From Echinometra lucunter (lineage: Eukaryota > Echinodermata > Echinoidea > Camarodonta > Echinometridae): a stretch of DNA of 64,000 nt. This document shows, piece after piece, positions 23,606-37,650 of this stretch; positions within the stretch are counted from its first letter, which is position 1; each line of letters starts with the position of its first letter. Made by a program: the position numbers and the translations under genes. The stretch lies in the NCBI GenBank assembly GCA_029962745.1, contig CM057169.1, forward strand, positions 14,769,843-14,833,842. The letters run 5' to 3'. Under the pieces are notes generated by a model. The model ran no database searches. It saw only the letters and a list, made by a program, of their open reading frames with translations, and was not told the DNA's origin.

Positions 23606-25590
23606 CATTCTTATTTTCAATGCCATTCTAATCACATTTACATTGCAAAACACTTTCAGTGCCCTTGAACGTATAATGAATATCTCTGGTCGACAATTCT
23701 AGCATCAGCAAGTAGCCGCTATGGAGAAATACCAACGATGTGCCAGGTCGCAATGTCATGCATGGGAAAATGAAATGCAATGGAGAAAATCAAGTTCACT
23801 GTGGAAAATCAAATTATTGGCAGAGGGCATTGCTGTTAATGTAGAGTGACTCATAGTGTAATTGGTATAGGGAAAAGCGTTGATTTAGTTTTGTAAATCC
23901 TGTGTTTATTGAACTGATGTTTCGTTTTGGGGTCAATGATGGAAACCGAATAATTGCACGATCGATGATGATATACAATATCTCGCTTTGTGGCAAAGTG
24001 TAGAATTTTCGCGCTATCATTTATTTCTTGTAACGGAAAATGTAGATGTTTGAGAAAGGGAAAGTATACAGAGAGCTGACGTGACCAGTTCGTGTGTCAG
24101 TTGGTAAATGTCACATGCAGCTGCCTTTCAATTAAAAATGTGTGTAAATCATTAATCTGAAAGTAAAGTTTTGATAATACAGAAGAACTGGGAGTGCGGG
24201 GCGGGTACGTACGGGCCTACTTTTTGAAGTTGGTCTCGATACCAAGCACGACACAATCCTTGTTAAACCCAATCTGACATTTAGAACACCTAAGTATGTC
24301 CTTAATGTTTTGCTTGTCGAAGTTTTTTTTTTTTTTTTTGCGTTGCCCACAAACACCTTCACCAAATCCTGAATTAACCCCTTACTTAGAGCAGAAAATT
24401 TCAATACGAGTTACATATTGACAGTCTATCCTACGTGATCACTCTCGCAGCAGTTCTCTGCAAATATCAGATTTCATGGACAGTAAACATATCCCGATCG
24501 CTCGCGTCAATCTTCATCTTCGAGCCGTGCATGGCGTAGTGTATCGGTTTGCTGGAGTGTTTGCAGGGTGTTAGTATTGGGGGGGGGGGGGGGAGGGGGT
24601 GGCTGCTGAAATTGATGTCAGTGCTGATACTGTACACCAATCCCTTTCTCAGGCTCTATGAGTTATATATTGACAGACAGCCCATCTTCAGTTCTTAGTA
24701 AATATCAGATTTCATGGACAGTAGACATAGTTACTATAGCTGCTCGCGTCATTTTCGGTTAGTCATGTTTGTGGTAGAGCGAATCGAATGAGGAGTGTGT
24801 GCCGTGGCGTCGCTGATGGGGGATGGGGACGGCATCCATGATGAGAATTCTGTTTGCATTTATTTGCTTTCTGGCATTTTTCGTTGTATTCAGGCGTACT
24901 ACACACAGCTATTTCATTAATGAAATAGTTTGTGTATGCCTTTTCTCCTGTATCGTATACTAAATCTCTATAATTATGCAACACTCGCTATCATAATTTG
25001 CGTATGTATCTTTTTAGTATACTTTCTTCATTGAAGGGGCGACGGACATGACTGGAGGATATTAAACATCACTTTGAATCCACAGTATGTATGAACGGCT
25101 AGAGGCATAGTCGAGCCATTTATAATGGTCATGATGGTTGATATAAGAATTTTTAAAGTATAGATAAATAGATAAACAAAGTTAGTATAGATAAATAATA
25201 TACACCCTTCGACCGCTTAAAAAGTTTTATATATTTCAGTGCTTCTTCGCCTTATCTGATGTCTGCAAACTGCCTATAGATTTGATGCAAATCCCCTTAA
25301 GTTGTTCGAAGAAGCAACAGTGTTAATATAGATATGGGGGTGACGATGAGCGAGGGTGTCCTTGCCCTTGAAATTCCGTGGCGTCTATAAATGGGTCTCA
25401 CCATTCATCATTACCTATCAATAAGTAATATGAAAGCTCACGGCTGTTGACCGTTCATCCGTCATTTTCACAGACGAGGGAGTATTAATCATTAGTCGAG
25501 AGATTGCGGATTGCCCTGAGAGCATTTGACAGTTTATGGGGTTTACTTCTGTCATTTCTCTTTAAAAATGAAATTAAAGCCATGCCTTAG
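23606..25590. other. Non-coding stretch
   Basis: No supportable gene. It contains a T run (24328-24341), a G-rich tract (24581-24598) and a two-copy duplication listed separately. Confidence 0.45.
24420..24770. repeat. Two diverged tandem copies, period about 238 bp
   Basis: AAATATCAGATTTCATGGAC occurs in both copies (about 24462 and 24700). TGACAG precedes it and GCTCGCGTCA follows it both times. The copies are separated by the G-rich tract. Confidence 0.65.
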
Positions 25591-25594
25591 ATTG

Positions 25595-26057
25595 CACTCT
25601 AAAAACAAACTAGTCAGATTTGACTAGATTACCGGATCACTGCAGCACTTACTCTTTTCTTGTCAAATGTGACTAGATTCTAGTCAATATGACCAAAATT
25701 CTACGAAGAACAAACACCTTTCTAGTCAAAAGCGACACGATTCTAGTGATAATGACCAGAATTCTAGTAACTAATTTGACTAGAACACGGGATCCCATGG
25801 GCACTTACTCTTTTCTTGTCTAGATTCCAGTGAAAATGGTCAGATTTCTAGTACAAATTATCTAGACTTTTACCAAAATAATAGTCAATTTTACTATAAT
25901 CAATTTAAGTTAGTGTCGATGCCTGTATGATTCGATAGACTAGTCAAATCATTTTACTAGGATCTATATACATGTCGTACATTTTGACTAGTAATGTGTC
26001 ACTTTTGACTAAAGTAGTACTAGTCTGTCAAATTTGACTAGATTTGTTTTTAGAGTG
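25595..26057. mobile_element. MITE with CACTCTAAAAACAAA ends
   Basis: The left end CACTCTAAAAACAAAC and right end GTTTGTTTTTAGAGTG-like sequence are inverted repeats, with TG on both flanks. The interior is filled with GACTAGATTCTAGTCA-type palindromic words. It also has two copies of a segment holding GGGATC or CGGATC followed by GCACTTACTCTTTTCTTGTC. No coding capacity. Confidence 0.75.
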
Positions 26058-26104
26058 TGGAAGAAATAGGCAGATATGCGACATGTTTGTATCATATGTA
26101 CGAA

Positions 26105-26412
26105 CATACTAAAAAAAAAGGTTCAATTTTGCACCCTTCAAATGTAACAACAGGAGCTCCTTTATGGGTCCAACTTCGCACCCAAAGAAGCATTATGCAC
26201 TATTAAGGGTGCAGTGAAGGATGCAGAGTTTTAAGGGAAGGTGCAGAGTTATAAGGGAAGGTGCAAATATACACCCTTTTGGATGCAATTTTTTTTTGCA
26301 CCCTTTAAGATGCATAATTGTAACTTTTTTCATGTAGGTTGCAAGATCGCCATCCAAAAGGTGCTGCTATTGTATTTGGGTGCAAAATTGCACCTTTTTT
26401 TCTTAGAGTGTG
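26105..26412. mobile_element. MITE related by its ends, GCACCCTT-rich interior
   Basis: The left arm (about 26110-26136, AAGGTTCAATTTTGCACCC) is the inverted match of the right arm (about 26379-26400, GGGTGCAAAATTGCACCTT). The outer right end TTAGAGTGTG resembles the CACTCTAA terminus of its neighbours. The word GCACCCTT or its complement recurs through the interior. No ORF. Confidence 0.65.
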
Positions 26413-26799
26413 TGGTGTGACAGATTATGGTGTGATGAAAGTATGATTAACATTTCTTTTTTGAAATTGGGATTAAATGATCACGCTTCAACTATAATTC
26501 TGTATCCTCTGGGCGAATCTGTCATGTCCTCGCCTGGTGCCCATCCATCATACTTATTTGCGCCTGATTTATGGTTGTTACCTTCTGTGCACAATGTTCA
26601 TGGCCCGTTTCATTAATTTCCTTCTCTCATTTCGCTTTCCATACAAATAAAATAAGACACGTTCAGCTACTGTAGAGTACATTTATTGCATTTTTGCATC
26701 ATTGTAACTGATACATATCAATATTCTGGCGATAAACATAAAACATATGTAACAAGCGTTGAGGTACTCGTATCGGAAAATGAGAAAAAGAGGTGTAAA

Positions 26800-27130
26800 G
26801 CTCCTGAATCATTATCATGTAAAAAAGAGAAGCACAGTGATGGAAAGAAAGGTAAAAAGGATGAATAAGAAGAAAGAGGAGAAAAGAAGCAAAGAGGCAC
26901 TCTGGGAAACATTATAAATGAAGACAATTAAAAAAAAAACGAAAAGAAAGGGGAAATGAAGAGGATTTAAAAAGTAATGAGTAGAAGAAGAAGAAGAAGA
27001 AGAAGAAGAAGAAGAAGAAGAAAAGGAAGAGGAAGAAGAAAAGGAAAAGGAAGAAGAGAGAAGGGAGAAAGAAAGAAGAGGATAGAAGAAGAGAAAGAAG
27101 ATAGAAGAAGAAGAAAAAGAAAAAATGGGG
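26800..27130. repeat. GAA-rich polypurine tract
   Basis: An (AAG)n core (26985-27020) is embedded in about 300 bp of purine-rich strand. Minus-strand open frames across it are runs of Ser, Phe and Leu and are rejected as genes. Confidence 0.8.
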
Positions 27131-27639
27131 AATAGAGGAAGAAGATTTAACAATGGAATTAAATCCAAACACTACCTTATATTAGGCCCCTTTCCTGACT
27201 GAAAGCCTTCTCCTGTCTCTCTGGCTAGAGTCATCTACATAAAGGGACTCTATCTCTGGCTAACAAAATGCGGAATATCTTCCATCTCCATGGCAACGGT
27301 GTTGAATCTCGGTCGGTCATGACCAGTTCGTCTTATCATGCATGCGCGCTGCGATGCCGACCTTATTCAAAACCTCTGTCACACCTATGTTATCGATTCT
27401 TGACCATTCTTAGAAATGTGATTCTCTTTTCCATTTTGTTTTGTTCGGTAGGTTGAGGAGCTTCTCCCAATTCCCTCGATGTGGCAGGGATATCACTAAC
27501 ATCAGTCACCCATCTGTTTTGATCTCCTTTATTATTCTCCTTTTATATTTTATAATAATCAGAAACTTGTGACATCTATATCACTTGAGTCGATTCAATG
27601 AATGTATTACTGGCTAAGCTATCATGGCTACAGGGGATC

Positions 27640-27770
27640 GGGGCATAGGTCGGGGGCATGCACCCCTTACGTGAAAGGTGGGATTTTTTTTTTTTTAAGA
27701 AGAAAGAAGGGCAGGAAAGAAAGGAGAAGGGGGTAGGAAAGTTCAGAGTTGCCAAATCCCCCCCCCCCCA
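27640..27770. repeat. G/C-homopolymer interspersed repeat
   Basis: GGGGGCATGCACCCCTTACG is followed by a T run, a purine-rich stretch and about 11 C (27759-27769). The composition matches other G/C-run repeats in the window. Confidence 0.4.
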
Positions 27771-28150
27771 CTCCGTAATAGACTGCTTTGTTATTCCTCA
27801 TTGCAGCCACCACCTTGTAAGATGGATGCCCTCTATCTTCATCATGATGTAATGCTCTCTCAATAACTCGGCCGCAGTACGCTGCTACTCTCAGTTTCAT
27901 TTATATAATTATGCTCATACAAGATATGTTTGCGTTGTGTGAATTTGACTCATAATATCCTGCACACATGCATTTACACTTTGAAATTGAATTATTATAT
28001 GTATAAGCATAGCGTAATTGTCTGTATAGTCACAGACGAGCGAGAGTAAAAATGTGTCCTCAGTATAAATTCTTGCCTTCAGAATTTGTTGCTGTTATTT
28101 AAAACTGAATTTCTGTTTTTTCTTGTATGAATGCCAAAAGTTAACTCGGT

Positions 28151-28377
28151 ACACTCTAAAAACTAAATTGTTGAATCACCATTTAAAAGGGTGGAGGAGT
28201 GACTATATTTTCAGAATGTGCGATTAACGGTTTGAACATGCTGGATTCAACACTATACATGCTCAATTGCAACCTTTATAGTGTTGATTCCAGCATGTTA
28301 ATATAACATTTTGAAAATATAGTTACTCCTTCAGCCTTTTAACAAATGGTGATTCAACATTCTAGTTTTTAGAGTGT
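28151..28377. mobile_element. MITE with ACACTCTAAAAACTA ends, TA target
   Basis: The terminal inverted repeats extend about 40 bp (ACACTCTAAAAACTA...GAATCACCATTT and its complement). TA lies on each side of CACTCTAAAAACTA, as expected for Tc1/mariner-type insertion. Inner arms (ACATGCTGGATTCAACACTATA and its complement near 28281-28304) make the element nearly a complete palindrome. It lies about 340 bp upstream of the BTB gene exon. Confidence 0.8.
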
Positions 28378-28560
28378 ATCATCTATTCAAAATCGTGGAG
28401 ACATGATCAAGGGATTCTTAAAGACAGTTAGCCCATGGACCAAACCGCAAAGTCCATGGTTAGCCCTAGCCCGTCTTAAGAAACATGATAAGGATTTCTA
28501 AAGATTTAGTTGTCTGGGAGGGGCTGTTGCCCTGTGGCTGTTGTCCTGTGGCTGTTGTGC

Positions 28561-28614
28561 GGGAATGAATTTCGAAGGGAATGGATTTTTTTTTTTCAAA
28601 ATGGTGGATCAGAC
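28561..28614 (+). promoter_or_regulatory. Candidate 5' non-coding exon of the BTB gene
   Basis: GATCAGAC/GTAAGT gives a good 5' splice site at 28615, and a polypyrimidine tract with TGTTCCAG gives a 3' splice site at 28707. Removing the 93-bp intron would leave a tiny upstream frame (ATG GTG GAT CAG ACA TAA) before the main ATG at 28721. If real, it could dampen translation. The start of this exon cannot be fixed. A short GCTGTTG-containing tandem repeat lies at 28524-28560. Confidence 0.3.
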
Positions 28615-28720
28615 GTAAGTTTTTAGATACATTTCAACGAACAATCCTGTTTGCTGTTACAGATATGACATCCTCATTATTTCCTGTCTTCTCTCACTCT
28701 GTTCCAGATAACGTTCAGTC

Positions 28721-30313
28721 ATGGCGACTCGTCGTGAACAAGGTGTGTCCAACGGCGACGCCAAAACCCGACCTCCGTCAGCTCGAGTCGTAAGCCGCCG
28801 GTCAAGATCAGCCTCAGCTTCGGGACGGACGAGGCAGTGCCAGAACCGACGCGGTGCGAGCTGTGAGAGAGACGCGAGTCTCGACAGAGACGGCGTCTCG
28901 CGTTTGAACGGACATTGTGGGATACGATTAGACTTAAACTGCATCCCTATGTTAAAGTTTTCCCCTCCAAGGGCCTCGACGCCTAAGGGCAAGGGGCAGA
29001 GCCCTGTTTCGCCACAGGATAAGATGGCAGGCTCGCTACATTCTCCCTTGAGCATGTCTAGTGCGTCCTCTACGGTGAGTTCTAGTGGTAGCTCCACGTT
29101 GATCGGGGCCCCTCGTGCCACAGATGTGATGAAAATACTTGACAATTTCCGGAAGGAATGTAAGCTTAATGACTTGATTCTACAGTTCTCGACGGGAGAG
29201 ATTCATTGCCATAGACTAGTCATGGCTGCCAGCAGTTTGTACTTTCGCGGGATGCTCTCCAGCGAATCCGGACGCATCTCGCGAAGAGAGATCATCCAGA
29301 TGCAGGGAGTCGATATGAACATCATGCAGTACTTGGTGGACTTCGCTTATACTGGATCCATAAATGGCGTCAGCAGAGACCGAGTCCGCAAACTGAAAGA
29401 ATTAGCTTCTGTCTTCCGTTTCCCAGACATTGGTGAAGCTTGTAACGCCTACCTGGGACGCTCCTTGAGAGAGAACCGCAGATCAAGGACTCCTACCCGC
29501 ACACCTGGAAAGCAGATCTTCTACCCAGGGAGTGGAAGGTCCAGTAGTGGGAGTGGATTCAGTGGTAGTGAAACGTCGGAGCTCTTTTCACCAAGTCCAC
29601 TTTTAGGTGCTTCGCCGTTGATTGAGTCTCCACAGAGTGCGCCAGTGTCACCATTCCAGGACCAAATCTTGACGAGTCCCAAGGCCACCGGTGCCAGGGA
29701 ACTCTTAGAAGGCATCGCCGGTCTCAATGAAGCACTTGGTCGGAAACATCCAGATGCTGGTTTGGCATTTCTACCTGATCACATGGCTGCAGTGAGTCGT
29801 CGAACATCAGGAAGTAGTAGTGATTCGTCCAATGAAACACCAAGTCACGCTTCTTCAGAACTGTTCTCCTTTGATGATCCAAGTTTTGCCATGAAGATGC
29901 TTCGGGAGTTCTACAGGATTCGCAAGGAAGGTCAGCTCGTTGATGTGGTCCTGCGGACGGCCACTCGGGATTTTCCATGCCATCGAGTCATTCTTCAAGT
30001 CCACAGCCCCTCGCTTGGGGCAATTTGCCAAAGAGAACTTGATGGCTCTAAAACAATGGACGTATTCATCAAAAGAATCAACCCTGACACCTTGCAGAAG
30101 GTTCTGAACTATTTCTACACAGGAAAGATAGCCATTTCACAGCGAGACGTGAAGTCGGTCTTCAAGGCATCAAAGAGATTTGGTTTGGAGGCTGTTCGTG
30201 AAGCTTGTACTACCCTGGACGAAAGCATCGACAGGAGTAGCGTTCAAACCGACGATTCTGGAATTTCAGCACCAAGCTCGCCAAACTGCACATTAGATTC
30301 ACCGGGTATCTAA
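28721..30313 (+). CDS. Twin-BTB/POZ-domain protein, intronless coding region
   Basis: 530 codons in one exon. The N-terminus (1-130) is basic then Ser-rich. A first BTB fold spans about 134-245 (KLNDLILQFSTGEIHCHRLV, then YFRGML, then MQYLVDFAYTG). A Ser/Pro-rich linker (about 250-385) contains several SP sites. A second BTB fold spans about 387-500 (LVDVVLRTATRDFPCHRVIL, then VLNYFYTGKI). The tail is Ser-rich and acidic. BTB folds dimerise and often recruit cullin-3. No kelch repeats, zinc fingers, MATH or Rho GTPase domain are present, so an adaptor role is only inference. A 3' splice site lies 13 bp before the ATG, and no in-frame ATG upstream extends it. A weak poly(A)-like ATTAAA lies at 30794. 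I do not recognise a named orthologue. Confidence 0.88.
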   Translation: MATRREQGVSNGDAKTRPPSARVVSRRSRSASASGRTRQCQNRRGASCERDASLDRDGVSRLNGHCGIRLDLNCIPMLKFSPPRASTPKGKGQSPVSPQDKMAGSLHSPLSMSSASSTVSSSGSSTLIGAPRATDVMKILDNFRKECKLNDLILQFSTGEIHCHRLVMAASSLYFRGMLSSESGRISRREIIQMQGVDMNIMQYLVDFAYTGSINGVSRDRVRKLKELASVFRFPDIGEACNAYLGRSLRENRRSRTPTRTPGKQIFYPGSGRSSSGSGFSGSETSELFSPSPLLGASPLIESPQSAPVSPFQDQILTSPKATGARELLEGIAGLNEALGRKHPDAGLAFLPDHMAAVSRRTSGSSSDSSNETPSHASSELFSFDDPSFAMKMLREFYRIRKEGQLVDVVLRTATRDFPCHRVILQVHSPSLGAICQRELDGSKTMDVFIKRINPDTLQKVLNYFYTGKIAISQRDVKSVFKASKRFGLEAVREACTTLDESIDRSSVQTDDSGISAPSSPNCTLDSPGI

Positions 30314-32200
30314 ATAAGATTATGGTAAACGGGATTATTCAATTACCATGAATATATGGTTGCATCGATGCAGATGGGGAAGGGGTAAGCAAGAGTGCTA
30401 AACTTTGATTCGTCCATGGTAATCTTCAATCATTATGATAGTTAGGACCATGCTTCAGCAAGGAAAGTAAAATTGACTATGGTATTTACAATTTTTCTTT
30501 TATCATTGAAGTTCTGTTGTTGTTTTTTCCCCCTCCTCTACAATGAGAATATGAATATTTATCATTATTTTCGAAGAAAAAATTACTTAATTTTATTTAA
30601 TTTCTATTTCTCTTGGACGTATTATTTGTGTTCAAAATAATGATTCGGTTCGGAATCTTGAAATATCTCATTATTTTGTGAACATTTCCTCTAGATTTGG
30701 TTCAAGAATACTTTGTTTTCATAAGACGTTGCTTCGGATACCTGCTATATCGTATGTTTGCCTAAAGTTGCCTAAAGTAAATATGATTAACCAATTAAAG
30801 CTTATACGGAATTCGAAAAAAAGGTGTACGATTGAAGGCGCAGTGTTTACTGAAATTAGTAAAATGTTGTTCTATATTATGATATTATCTTGTCACAAGT
30901 CTGATCATCACACTGAATAATTATGCATTTGCGCGTCTTTCTGACAAGAACTCTTGAGATGATTTTTAAAAAGATGAATTACTATAGTATGTATCAGAGG
31001 GTCACATTTGTAAATTGTGTAATATGTAATATCTAATATCTAATTATGATGCTCAAGAAAATCATTTTTAAGGCAATGATTTTATTATCATAGTTATATT
31101 ATTCGTGATAATGAAGATGGCGGAACAAAGCAAAACGGATGATACTGACACGGTTTTGCTACTGTGATCAACATGGTTATATGATATACGCTTTGATACA
31201 TAGTCTGTTCAGAAGAAGAGGGGCATTAATTTATTTGTACTTGCAAAAGATCATTCTTTACAAAGCGTTATACAGGCGCATGATTATATTCTCTCGCGCT
31301 TAGCAACAACTCTTTTTGCTAGAAATACTCAAAACTGTCAGTTTATAGAATTTAAAAAAAAATCATTTCATTTCATTCAATCAGCCTCATGTTCTCCAGC
31401 GGCTAGCCTTACGAATGTTTTTTTTTTTCATAGGTCAATCTTTAAGCCCGTATCTTATTATTGTTTAATGGTTGTTTTTCATGGCAGGATCGAGAGCCGC
31501 AGTTTAATCTATGCACCTTCAAATATATGATTTTAATTTTTGTTCTATCAACTTATGAACTATCCTCCGATCGACTTCTTGGTCATGGAAAATATTTGGT
31601 GCTTAAATAGAAGAGCGCGTTCTTTTATATAAAAAGACAGAATACACAAGCGCCAAGATAAACGCCTCAGCGTACAGCCATTTCTGTCATTGTGGTAGAT
31701 GAATGATGAAATAAGCATTTGTTTCATTTATATAGAAGCAGGGGCTGCGCTACGGGGGGGGGGGGGGCAAAGGGCGCCCGCCCTATTATTTTTCAAGTGA
31801 TCAAAAAGAAGAAGAAGAAGAAGAAGAAGAAGAAAGAAGAGTATTAGGAAGAGAAGGTAGGGTCATGCAAATATTTACAACAGCCCTAATTTCTGTTTGT
31901 TCAAGCACGACGTGCAACGTTGCCCTTAACGCGTCATCTTACCCTCACCCCCCCCCCCCCCCCCTCCACATCGATATATCCTGGCGCCGCCATTGTATAG
32001 AAGTTAATAGAAACTAAGACCAATGGAACGCTGAACCAGTCGATCAAAACTGAAATTTAACAAAGCGAATCCAAAGCAGACATATTAAAAAGAAAATATT
32101 GTAAATCTCAGGTGAACGCATTTAGTACTTGATTCAGATTGTGTACTTCCTCGATTTTTTTCAACTCAAATGTTTCAGTCATCATTACTGAAAGAGCAGA
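30314..32200 (+). other. Probable 3' UTR of the BTB gene, then non-coding DNA
   Basis: The first several hundred bases are AT-rich and fit a 3' UTR, though the only poly(A)-like hexamer I see is ATTAAA at 30794. Further on are a G run (31757-31768), an AAG tract (31807-31838) and a C run (about 31949-31963). The last three belong to a repeat beginning near AGGGGCTGCGCTACG (31741) and ending near CTGGCGCCGCCATTG (31995). Confidence 0.45.
31740..31996. mobile_element. Interspersed repeat with G and C runs at its two ends
   Basis: It starts GGGGCTGCGCTACG followed by about 12 G, has an (AAG)n centre, and ends with about 14 C and CTGGCGCCGCCATTG. The ends are roughly inverted. It shares layout with 8440-8590 and 38551-38826. 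No ORF. Confidence 0.45.
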
Positions 32201-32645
32201 ACGTTTGGAGAGAGCGAAGAGAAAGAGAAATGTGAGCATAGTGAGATAGAGAGAGAGAGAGACGGGAGGGGGGGGGAAGATAGGGTGAAAGGAAGGAAGG
32301 GCAGGGGAGAGAACAGGGGAGGGGGATGGGGGGGATTTGAATGAGAGGAGCTTAGAGGAGCGGCAGCAGTTACTGTAAACATGGGAGAAAGACAGAGGGT
32401 TACACGTACAGACAGGGAAGAGATGAGAGAGAGAGAGAGGGAGAGAGAAGGATAAAGAGAAGGGTGAGAGAGGAGGAAGGTTGGGTAGAAAGCAGGAAGA
32501 GCAGGTGGAAGAAGAAAGGAAATAACAGGAGGGGGAAATTGAATGAAAGAGGAGCGGCAGCAGCAACTGTAGGAAAACAGAGGGTCACACACAGACAGGG
32601 AAGAGATGAGAGAGAGAGAGAGGAAAGAGAAGGATAAAGAAAAAG

Positions 32646-32690
<45 letters not shown>

Positions 32691-32792
32691 GAGAAGGATA
32701 AAGAAAAAGGTGAGAGAGAGAGAGGAAAGAGAAGGATAAAGAAAAAGGTGAGAGAGAGAGAGAGAGAGAGGAAAGAGAAGGATAAAGAAAAA

Positions 32793-32834
<42 letters not shown>

Positions 32835-33050
32835 GAAAAGGATAAAGAAAAAGGTGAGAGAGAGGGAGAGAGATTTAGAGTGGAAGAAAGAGCAGGGGAA
32901 GAACATGAGAGAAAATTACAAAGGAAGTGGGAATTGAATGAAAGAGGAGAAGCTTAGAGGCAGCAGCTACACTAGAAAGACAGACAATTGCAGAAACACA
33001 CACGCACAGACATAGGGAAGAGAGAGGGAGAAAGAAAGAGAGGTAGAATT
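32185..33050. repeat. GA-rich satellite with a GGATAAAGA minisatellite
   Basis: About 850 bp of almost pure purine strand. Between 32405 and 32880 a unit of GA repeats plus GGAAAGAGAAGGATAAAGAA and AAAGGTGAGA recurs about seven times with variable GA length. Two larger blocks containing ACAGACAGGGAAGAGATGAG (32410 and 32594) show duplication of a longer unit. Open frames on both strands are low-complexity and not genes. Confidence 0.85.
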
Positions 33051-33479
33051 GGATCATTTACTATTATAATCCCTTATCAAATTCCTTTTCATGGGTATTA
33101 ATTGCATAATATTAATAAGATCAGATTCATTCCAGGAATGAAAAGGGGTGCATAAACCGAAAATCAAACCAAAAAGTAAAGAGAAAGCGGCATAATATTT
33201 ACTCTGAAAAAAAAAAGATTAAATAAATAGATTGTTCAATAAGACCTCGAAAAGTCTTACTATTCCATTAATTGAATGCTGGGTTTGGAAACAATGGCAA
33301 AAGCGCAGGCGCACGCACTCAAAGGTACAGGGCTTAGACCAATGACAACACAGGGGGAACACTTTTTACTATTACAGGTCTAACCCTTTCAAACCGGATT
33401 CGTATTTACCTTAATCTGCCATTAGTATATTACTTAATGATAATTTAGGCCTGAATATTACCTATTTTGAAAAAAAAAC

Positions 33480-33707
33480 CACTGCACCCCCTGCACCGCA
33501 CCTGACAAACTTTCTCAACTTTTTTTTATTGCGCGCGCATCCTTGCCATTGTTGACGTAGATACCAAAGCCAGCGCGCGCAACTCAGGGAATACAATGCG
33601 CATGCGTGCAGCTCTGGTAACCACCGCCCGGTTTTAATACAATGCAGTCTCTGTAGATCACTTCGGGAGTTATTCTTTCGGAAATCTTTTGACTTTCTTT
33701 AGCAAAA
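33480..33707 (+). promoter_or_regulatory. Promoter of the MGC-start gene with NRF1-like site
   Basis: A locally GC-rich, CpG-containing patch lies just upstream of the ATG. TGCGCATGCGTGC (33597-33609) matches the palindromic NRF1 recognition core, and alternating GCGCGC runs lie at 33531 and 33572. No TATA box is obvious. This suggests a CpG-type, possibly broadly active promoter; the factor assignment is inference from the motif. Confidence 0.45.
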
Positions 33708-36536
<2,829 letters not shown>

Positions 36537-37079
36537 GGGGAGCAATAATAAGGAAGACGCTGTGTGGTAAGCAAACGGGTCAGTTATCACCAAGAAGCTG
36601 CTTTGCTTTGGACATGTTGGATGTGAAAAAAAAATGGTGGCCCATTACTGTTGGGCATTGTTCTTCTTGTTCAGGTCTTTTCTCTGCCATAAGGTGGCCA
36701 TCATTGTGATAATTCAATCAGTGTGTTTGACTTATTATAGAGAAAGGTGACACGCTATTGCTATTCTTTATTGAATTCAAAATTATAAAAAAAAAAGTGT
36801 ACAGAAACTATTACTGACTTTTATTTGAAGATATGATTTCTTTTTTTTTTTTTTTGCAATATGCATTTTATGTCGTTTCTTCATTGACAAATTCTGTTTT
36901 GATTGCATTTTTATGTGTTTAAGACTTTATTTCTTCCGATCAGATCTAAGGAAACATAATTTAAGGTTTATTAATATTGTTGTAATGAATTGAAGTATTG
37001 CTAATTGACCGCAAGATATTTGATGTAACACAACTTGAAAAATCGAAATGTTAACTTGAGTAAGTCGTTTCTTCCTACA

Positions 37080-37620
37080 TTATTATTTAAACATTGAAAC
37101 AGTGACATCATCGACGCCGTCTCAACAGATTCTCTCCTGAATTGGAGATGGGCGTGGAGGAGGAAGAGCAGGAGGAGGTGGAGGAACAGGAGGAGACGGA
37201 GGAAAAGGAGGAGGAGGAACAGTGAGAGGAGGAGAGGAGCACTTTGAGCTAGGAGCAGGAGGACGCTTTGTGGTAAACCAGTGGGCCAGGGCTAGGCCAG
37301 AGCTTGAACAAGGATGTGATGTGATGAAGACCACACAGTTATCACCAAGAAACTGCTTTGCTTGGATGTGAACAAAGGCGGTGGCCCATTACTGGTGAGC
37401 ATTGCTCTGTACTTGTTCTTTTCTTTCCAAATTAAAGTTAGCCATCATGATTATTGTAATACTTTAACATGCTTAATAAGTGCATTTGACTTATTAGAGG
37501 TGACATGCTTTTATCATCATTATTATCATTATTGCTATTATTATTCTACTACGGTTGTTGTTGTCATTATTAGAAATAATGAAAAGTGTACGGTATATGT
37601 GATCATATTATTCTATTCAA
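37080..37620 (+). pseudogene. Diverged duplicate of the terminal exon A segment
   Basis: The unit at about 36370-36800 recurs here. CATCATCGAC, GAGATGGGCGTGGAGGAGGA, GACGCTTTGTGGTAA, ACAGTTATCACCAAGAA, GCTTTGCTT, GTGGCCCATTACTG and TTGACTTATTA all reappear in order. The Glu-rich frame is kept (GVEEEEQEEVEEQEETEEKE) to a TGA. It is out of phase with the nearest acceptors I can see, so this copy is probably not a working exon. Confidence 0.65.
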
Positions 37621-37650
37621 TTCTATTTTTCATGTTCCTCTTTGAAACAG

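Noticed and set aside
26815..27172. Minus-strand frames of 86-117 codons
   Set aside because: Low-complexity Ser/Phe translation of a GAA tract.
28657..29978. Minus-strand frames opposite the BTB gene
   Set aside because: They are shadows; the plus-strand frame carries both BTB folds.
32108..32906. Three overlapping minus-strand open frames of 135-168 codons
   Set aside because: They consist of Ser/Leu/Pro repeats encoded by the GA satellite and all frames are equally open.
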